A stretch of DNA of 25,870 bases. Source: Saccoglossus kowalevskii. Taxonomy: Eukaryota > Hemichordata > Enteropneusta > Harrimaniidae. The first letter of the stretch is position 1. Each line of letters starts with the position of its first letter. The DNA is taken from the NCBI RefSeq assembly GCF_000003605.2, contig NW_003130854.1, positions 873,865 to 899,734 on the forward strand, written 5' to 3'. Position numbers and translations under genes: made by a program. This document shows positions 19,121 to 25,870 of this stretch, piece by piece. The notes below the pieces were generated by a model, which did not search any database, was not told the DNA's origin, and saw only the letters and a list, made by a program, of their open reading frames with translations.

Positions 19121-20934
19121 AAAAACATGCCGTTGCATTTGTTAAGAAACTTGTAGCGTGGCAGCTTGCAACAACGTACATACTGTGAAATATTGCTATT
19201 TTTATTATTTTTGCACAAGCGCAAAAAGGCCATATAGCGCGATTTAATTTTCGTAAAAAACAGGTGCACATTGTCAAGTTTTTGCTTTGTTTTGCTGGTG
19301 CATATATCTCATAACTTGTTTGCATTGTGTATAACAAAAAATTAAAATGAAAAAAAAAGTGTTCACACAATAATTTGTCTCAAAGGGCATTTCAGTACTG
19401 ACGTATACGGTTTTCGTTTTGCTATACTGTAATACTACGATCGCCGTAACACTTCCACTTAGTAGCATTGCAATGCAACAGACAAACACCGATTATGTTG
19501 CTATCACCAAAACAGGACACTTCAGTGTTAAAATACACATACGTGAAATCCTCGAATAATTAAAAGAAGAGTTATCCAAGAAATAAGATCGAAATGGGCA
19601 ACGAGATGCTGTTTTTAAACATCCCGGAAAAATCATGCACTCTGAGATGCCATCCTTTTTTCCCCATCATGCATCGGTTGCAATTTCGAAAAGTACGTTG
19701 TATGTCTGCGGTTGGGGACCTCTCATATACTAAGGCATGTGTCAATTGTATCGGCCTTCTCGTCTACATTTGCTTAAAACGTGCCTCGATTTAAAATAGT
19801 TTCCTGTCAAAGCGACTTCTTTCCGAATTTGCTGTTGATAGTTTGTGTCACCGGCGTTTGAGTAATAGAAACTAATAATCGCCGTCGTGCAGATACATTT
19901 TGATAAAATATTATGTAAAACAATACATTACAGCCAACCAATCAATTGCGTGTTGTCCTATTGTTTACAGGCTCGAGCTCCGGCCCATTTCAGCAGGGTA
20001 TTCTGACTGAAACTGAAATAGTGTTGAACTTGGCACGGTTCGTCTGACATAGGAACGAAAAAAGGGCGTCATGCATTGTGTTGTTTATCGTTAAAACGTT
20101 TGAAGGAAGATAAATTTGTACTCATCTTTGAATTAACGCAAATAACCCGTCGCGATCACGATGTTTATAAGACTGTGTGACTATCATATTGGCTTTAAGT
20201 AATGCATTATGCCCCTTCCTCAGTGTTATTTATAATTTGCATAACCATTTCCAACAACTAACAGAGTGTTGCTGTTAATAATTAAAAATGCTTTTACAGT
20301 CCCAAATTTGAATCTATTATCATTTTTTTTAAAATGCCACTGCACATAATATGTCATCGCTTTTATTTTACAGAGTTATATTTCACTATTTATATACAGC
20401 CTTATAAATTGTGCTAACCATGACAAACGAGAATGCTTGTGCCTGTTATCAGCATTTCACTTTTGACAAAGCTCCGAAATGTTAACAGTCACGGTATGAA
20501 TAAAAAAACAAAATAAAACACGTACCCATGAACCTGCAATATACATTAAAAGTAAATGACGAATACCCACTTATTCAATCATAACTCCGGTCAGGATAGA
20601 TCGAATACAAACGATTACAAATACAATCAAAACATAGCGAGCTGTTAATAGAACATGAATAGCATTGAATACATTTGATTTTTCAGTGAAAACACAACAT
20701 ATATATCAAGGCTACAATAACAAATATTGACATGTTTTACGAGTTTACTGTAAATAATATGTGTTATAATAGTCAAACAACAAACAATTTACCTTTGAAA
20801 ATGTGTAACTGACCACAGCTCACCTTATAACAACTTTATGACTCAGTTGTGCAATAAAAAGTCGTACTTTGAGTTGAAGTGATGTCGCTCTTTCCCTGGC
20901 AAAATAGGCGTTCATATACGTTCCGTTGACCCAA
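19121..20934. other. Intergenic between the two repeat copies; nothing supported
   Basis: AT-rich DNA. Minus-strand ORFs at 19023-19489 overlap the repeat and have no domain. The plus-strand ORF at 19594-19794 has an ATG but no recognisable feature or poly(A) context. Confidence 0.4.
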
Positions 20935-21097
20935 CTAACCACGCGCACAAATGCTCCGCAACGTATTGTCTAATTTGTATGGCTTAATAAAAATATCGAT
21001 GCGTCAGCCGTTGTACATTCATGATACTGTGCATTGATATACGTGCCTGATATGGTTTAAATAGACACTGATTATCATGTATCACATCTGACTATTA
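20935..21097. repeat. Dispersed repeat, copy 2, left part
   Basis: The order is AACCACGCGCACAAATGCT, AATAAAAATATCGATGCGTC, then TTATCATGTATCACATCTG, matching 18706-18865. It ends at the apparent target site GACTATTA (21090-21097), where the TIR element begins. Confidence 0.85.
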
Positions 21098-21313
21098 TTA
21101 GCTATCCCTATATGTTCTTCAGTGAACCTCGAAATAGTGAGTACTGTAAGGTTTTATGGTGGAAATATAATATACAGGTTCTAAGGACTCAGAAACTGCC
21201 GGATGCTAATTTGCATACGTGTAGCATTTTGCATAATTGACCTAATTAAAATATTAATTAGGTAAAACCACAAAAGCTAATACATCTTACTTTGTAATTC
21301 ACATAGACTTCAT
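21098..21313. repeat. Left terminal inverted repeat
   Basis: It aligns to the reverse complement of 23850-24056 with substitutions and short indels. The best blocks are at 21138-21160, 21190-21240 and 21262-21313. The outermost 30 bases pair poorly. It contains the palindrome ACCTAATTA-N6-TAATTAGGT at 21240-21263. Confidence 0.8.
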
Positions 21314-22046
21314 TTTTGTGTCTAGTCCCATGTATTTGGCCCCAAGGAACCCATCGAGCATGGTTTTAGATCCATGTGACCCTTCTGGCCATTTGGAATC
21401 AAAATGGCCACCATGCGTAATAAGGAAAGTCATAAAATTGACATATCTTTATAACCGATAAACATTGGTCCCTACAAGTTTTATTTAGCGCGTTCACAAA
21501 TCCATATCACTATATTAAAACATGCTAACCACAATGTAGCTGAATGACTAAAGCCAAATAAGTATCTGCTTAAGATGTGAACATGGTTTTGATGTATGAT
21601 CTCATCAAAGGATCATCTGGTGAAGTTGCAAATAAGTTCTAAAATACAATAAAATAATGCATATTGTAATAACATTTAACATCACTTTTCAGTAATCCTG
21701 TACAAGCTGCAAAGTATTATAATTATTACAGGAGAGAGTGATAAAAGCACTAAACTACACTATATAATTAAACTATTTGTCTTTCGATACATCTTCAGTC
21801 CTTATGTTACAGACTGACAATGCATATATAGAATGATGCAAAACCACAAACAATAAACAATTACTAGTTTGTGACGCTGAATAGTCCAGCAGTTACTAAA
21901 ACTGTTATGTACACTCAGATTTCAGGATGCACCTAGTTCTTGCATGGACAGAGTGCACTATCACCTGTTTTTCAAAAGACCGCATAATGGATATTTTTAA
22001 TAATATTATCTTCATAGTCATTCTCTCTTTCCTCTACATCTGCTTC

Positions 22047-23391
22047 TCATTCCTCCTGCTCATTATTGCCTTCATCATATTCTTGTTGCGTCAGCAAGTT
22101 ATCCCCTCCCTCATTTATGCAGTAACTGGTACATGATAAACCACTTGCTGCACGACTACACTTCCTGCTACATGCTTTTATCTTGGCTTTGCAGCCACAA
22201 CTAATTACATCCACGAGAAGATATGGTACAATTGATGTCTTGGACATTACTGGCATTACTTGGTTATTTTCCCGAACTTCCCATCTATAGTCAGTGATTT
22301 GCACAACAATATTTGAAGACGTGCCTGCTGGATATGACATGTTAGTTTAGGTTCTGTTGGCGGAAGGGATTTCAGAGGTGGGGGATTCTTTCGCTTGCGG
22401 GAAATCTCATACTTTACTGCAATTATTGATGTACTATATTCTAGCAACAGAGAGCCAGTACCATGTGATATCAAGTCAATATGAGTTGTATCTTTCTCTC
22501 CCAGAACTGAATCCAGTCCAGCTATTTCAGCACGGTTGAGCACTTTTCCTTTCCCACTACAATAGCGCATGCATTCCCAAAATATTATTGCATTTCTCCC
22601 CAAGCTGGGAGACAGTTGTGTTGACCCATCCCACTTTTCCATTTGAACACAACATGATATACATGCTTTCCAGCACCAGTATACAAGCAGAACAAACACA
22701 TCTGTGTCATCACTAAGAATGCGCACAATCTGAGCTCCTGGTGCAGCATGTAACATGTAGCGATGGAGTCTGCTTCATAATGTTGTACAATACTGTCTGC
22801 TCGGTTCACAAGTTCAATATTCTCAGAGGTCATATGTTCAGAGCGATTGTGAGAGCTGTCGCTTATAATCTTTGTTTTTCACATGATGGCATCACAGCCA
22901 GGACGAGGTGAATTTAGGGACACCTGATATTGGTTTGAACCCTCTCCAGCTCTCCTCTGTCTCATGATCCTTTGCACTGATTCCATCATAACAATCAAAG
23001 AGTACATATGTACAAAGGTACTCTGTATTTGAGGAGACGATATTTCATTTCATTTGCAACATCACCGACTGTACCTGAAGATGGCCAGACAATATGGTAT
23101 AGCAGATGAGAGGCATTCACCAGGAGAGTACAGGGGGGAGGATTCTTTATGATGACACCAAGTCGTTGGACCAACACTGATTTAGAGGCAGCCATATTCG
23201 TCAATAAGTGGCGGAGGTACTGTATACAGTTCACGTTGGGAGGAGGCCATAAAGCAAACAATCTCTAGCAAACTTGAACTAAGGCACTTGAGAGCGACAA
23301 ATTCCTGTAGGTGGTTCACCACCATGTACCAATACACTTGATTTCCCCTTCTTTGATACAGAAGTATATGAGCTATAACATGACATAACAC
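22047..23391 (-). pseudogene. Frameshifted PIN/FEN-like plus CXC-domain transposon-associated gene
   Basis: Pieces in successive frames form one protein: FMASSQRELYTVPPP and IDEYG (about 23270-23190), LGVIIKNPPP and HIVWPSSGTVGDVA (about 23160-23040), LFDCYDGISAKDHE (about 23000), RADSIVQHYEAD (about 22800), RILSDDTDVFVLLVYWCWK (about 22725-22670), AGLDSVLGEKDTT, PPPLKSLPPTEPKL, then the C-terminus VDVISCGCKAKIKACSRKC, GLSCTSYC and NNEQEE with stop. SDDTDVFVL resembles the acidic core of PIN/FEN-type nucleases. The C-terminal Cys pattern resembles a tesmin/TSO1 CXC DNA-binding domain. I recall this arrangement as a multicopy uncharacterised family in fish and invertebrate genomes. At least three frameshifts plus stops make this copy dead, and its N-terminus is missing or unrecognisable. 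Overlapping plus-strand ORFs are shadows. Confidence 0.7.
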
Positions 23392-23849
23392 TGATGCATT
23401 GTTACTCTCTGATGCAAGTATAGATTCAAGCTGTACATGGATAGCAATATCACGTTCTAGACTCCTGTATTACAACAATGTTTTAAAACGAATTCATATA
23501 ATTAGAACAATGAGAGTCGGTAAATATACTTTGAAGGCACTTTTCTTATACTTCTCTTTGCATTTTTTTCGCGCATTCCATGTTCAAGAAAATCTAGTTT
23601 TTATAAGTATACATTTCCAAACGGAATTGGATGAGCTAAGAAGTTCACACAAGTCTAGAAGTAAAACCTACATCTCTATCTGAAGTACTTGATGATTTAC
23701 CTGTGAACACACTATAATTTAGGCGTTTTAAATAGTGGTATCGACCTGGGAACATGCTTAATGAAATTTATGGGAAGCAAAACAGTGGTCTAGATCTCAA
23801 TCCCAAGTCTTGATATTTAAGGACAACTTGTGTTATTGTTGTTCTGATT

Positions 23850-24056
23850 TGAAGCCTTTATGTGATTTACTGAGAAAGATATGGTAGATTTTGTGATTTG
23901 ACCTAGTTAATATGATAATTAGGTAAATTATCCAAAATGCTACCACATATGCAAATTAGCATCCGACAGTTACTGAGTTCTTGGGAACTATACATTGCAT
24001 TTCCAACATAAAACCTTACTGTACTCGGCATTCCAGGCTCACCCCTTTTGCTAGTA
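23850..24056. repeat. Right terminal inverted repeat
   Basis: Inverted partner of the left repeat. It holds the degenerate palindrome ACCTAGTTA-N6-TAATTAGGT at 23901-23924 and GCAAATTAGCATCCG near 23950. It ends at the second GACTATTA copy. Confidence 0.8.
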
Positions 24057-24063
24057 GACTATT

Positions 24064-24268
24064 ATACAAGGCGAAACACATGATATTGCTTGGTCTACTG
24101 TGAATATGTAAAATCTATTTTTTATTCAAAATAGGGTTTGACATTAATACGCATGTGTTAAATTCATTTAAATACGTTTTCTAGGTATTACGCAATAATC
24201 TACTTCATCGAAACCTGACAACAATTTGGATGCATCATAGATACATTTCGACCATACACCATACATAG
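24064..24268. repeat. Dispersed repeat, copy 2, right part
   Basis: It matches 18917-19120: AAGGCGAAACACATGATATT, then TACGCATGTGTT, TTTAAATACGTTTTCTAGGT, then CAATTTGGATGCATCATAGA. With 20935-21097 it makes up the second copy of the repeat, separated by the TIR element. Confidence 0.85.
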
Positions 24269-25870
24269 TGAGTACATCTTGTGTAGCTGGAGATCACAAA
24301 TCAATTATATAAGATAATTATATTACAAAGTTTAGCGTCATTGTTTGCTGTGATAATTGCACACAACGCAGCTTATATATTCAGCTGCACATATATTTCA
24401 ATGTAGCAAATGATTCGATTATTATGCGGTTGTAGGTCGAATCAACCGATGCGTACCCGAGGTCGAGGTTTTGCATTTCATTTATGACGTTTTTATATTA
24501 ATTCTAATTAGCCTTGCAACTAATTTTTAATATTTTTTTTTGGATAATGAATTACAATTTGCTTTACGTTTATGTTCTTTATCTTATTTTTGCGAAACTT
24601 ACAAATGTGTCTGTTCTACCAATATCTCGAAAACCAACAAGATTTCAATGAAAAGTGTTTATTTGGTGCTCTGGGATGATGCTCAGTTATATCACCAGTG
24701 TTTCTGGCAGCAATATAATATCGCGTGAATGACCATGTGTTATTTATTTTGTTATATCAAAAAGACATGCACTATGTACACCTACACCAAACATACGCTT
24801 CTCATACACACTATCCCACATAACTCAATTGCATGCATTGTTTGCTGAAACGAATGCGAAATACACAGTAATTTTAACTTTCAGCAGTGTGGGTCAAATA
24901 ATTTATCGAGTATAAAATTACTTGAATGAATGGGTACTTTTAAATATTCTAATATTTCAAACGCAAGTTATTTAACCAAACGCCAGATTCAATCTCAGAA
25001 CGCCAGGGATGTGACTGAAATAACTTCTCTCGAGCATTGGCGTAAAATGGGTAAAATACTCACAAAGTAGAAAGCACTGCTTTATATAAATATTATCTAT
25101 CCTAAACACCTAAACAAAGTATTTTTCTTAATATTCATTCTAGCACGTTTGCTTTCTAATTCTAATTGTTAAAGTTTCTTTAAACCCTTGAAAGCCACCG
25201 AAAGCAACAGCGGCCAAGACAGCAGCAGTGCAGCAAACGGAAATTTGTAATGAGCAGTGATCCGTGGTACATCGTGTCCATTTCACAATATAATCTCATC
25301 CTTACAATTAATTAATTACAAATTTAGTATATTAGTCTTATTTTTGACTCGATGTTAACATAAATCTGTACTATGGTATTGGTGATATATGAATTGGGTG
25401 CCATAGGATGGTACTTGATGGCCAACCAACCTAATCAAATATGTATTTTGCATTGTACGAGTGCAAAATAAGTTATTACTAAATTAGAATATTAGGATAT
25501 TAGTACCAGCTGTTATAAACGCATGCGCATTGGCTCGATGTGAAATTGCTTCAGCCATTGGGTAACGGAATTAACTGGTGTCCGTGTGAAAACCGCTGTA
25601 AAGTGGCGGTAAAATCAGATGAATTTGCGCGGTTTTCTGAATGATTTGGAGCAGCAATGGAAGCCGACCATTTAATTGATAACAATCTTGTCCAGAATAT
25701 GATTTTAAATGGCTAAGCTTATAGAGAAATCAGTCTCGTATTGGAAAGCATGTTTCCGGGAAGAAGAGGTGTCGAGGTGACGTGGCGTGGCGAGTAGATT
25801 TGGGTGTTATGAAAACATAAACGGACCCAAAAAATGCCGAACGGACCCAAACGGACCCAAATATGATGAA
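24269..25870. other. Intergenic to window end; no gene supported
   Basis: AT-rich sequence without splice-supported or domain-bearing ORFs. A plus-strand ORF at 24540-24728 has no recognised feature. At the very end ACGGACCCAA occurs three times (25821, 25841, 25851), a small tandem array that may continue beyond the window. Confidence 0.4.

Larger units (their letters stand above)
21098..24056 (-). mobile_element. TIR-flanked element of about 2.96 kb carrying a decayed PIN-like/CXC gene
   Basis: The ends are long imperfect inverted repeats (about 21098-21313 and 23850-24056). Both contain GAGTAC.GTAAGGTTTTAT, CGGATGCTAATTTGCATA, GTAGCATTTTG and an internal palindrome. GACTATTA occurs directly outside both ends (21090-21097 and 24057-24064), an 8-bp candidate target duplication. 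The element sits inside a repeat that is intact elsewhere in the window, which independently sets the borders. The interior holds a minus-strand pseudogene (22047-23391) and noncoding DNA, with no recognisable DDE transposase. It is a non-autonomous or broken DNA transposon. The 8-bp duplication is compatible with hAT, P or similar groups, but the termini do not identify one. Confidence 0.75.

Noticed and set aside
1-25870. CRISPR arrays, bacterial operons or insertion sequences
   Set aside because: No regularly spaced short repeats and no prokaryotic gene structure; intron-bearing genes show the DNA is from an animal.

Overview
The window is AT-rich animal nuclear DNA. It has short exons with GT-AG introns, polyadenylation signals, decayed transposable elements and a 50-base assembly gap. 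No operons, ribosome-binding sites or bacterial genes are visible. The mix of a von Willebrand factor D (VWD) domain behind small disulfide-rich modules, a P2X7 C-terminal-type zinc-binding ORF, a decayed LINE and a PIN-like/CXC-domain element fits an invertebrate, most likely marine and possibly a lophotrochozoan. That placement is inference, and no species can be named.

The main gene lies on the minus strand from about 15958 down to 7731. I reassembled it from splice sites and reading phase. It has a candidate start exon with a weak signal peptide, a candidate 25-nt microexon, six cysteine-rich exons (nearly all phase 1-1), two exons that together code one VWD domain, and a tiny last exon with the stop. 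The coding lengths add up to about 507 residues, provided one surplus G at the end of the fifth cysteine-rich exon is discounted. The product looks like a secreted protein with a string of diverged small disulfide modules ending in a reduced VWD domain, with no C8, TIL or EGF module after it.

Regions: 1-937 has no assignable gene. 938-1241 (minus) may be a terminal exon of an unknown gene. 2021-2620 (minus) is a probable single-exon gene for a small four-helix membrane protein with its own poly(A) signal. 4153-4584 (plus) is a P2X7-C-like ORF. 4585-7730 is noncoding, with a T42/G12 run followed by a hairpin and a histone-type 3' stem-loop. 7731-15958 is the VWD gene; its introns hold diverged tandem repeats, an assembly gap and a tRNA-like SINE scrap. 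17400-18240 (minus) is a dead LINE reverse transcriptase fragment.

From 18703 to about 24270 is a nested repeat. One dispersed repeat occurs twice. The second copy is split by a roughly 2.96-kb element with terminal inverted repeats of about 200 bp and an apparent 8-bp target duplication. That element carries a frameshifted minus-strand gene of a PIN/FEN-like plus CXC-domain family. 24270-25870 has no gene that I can support.
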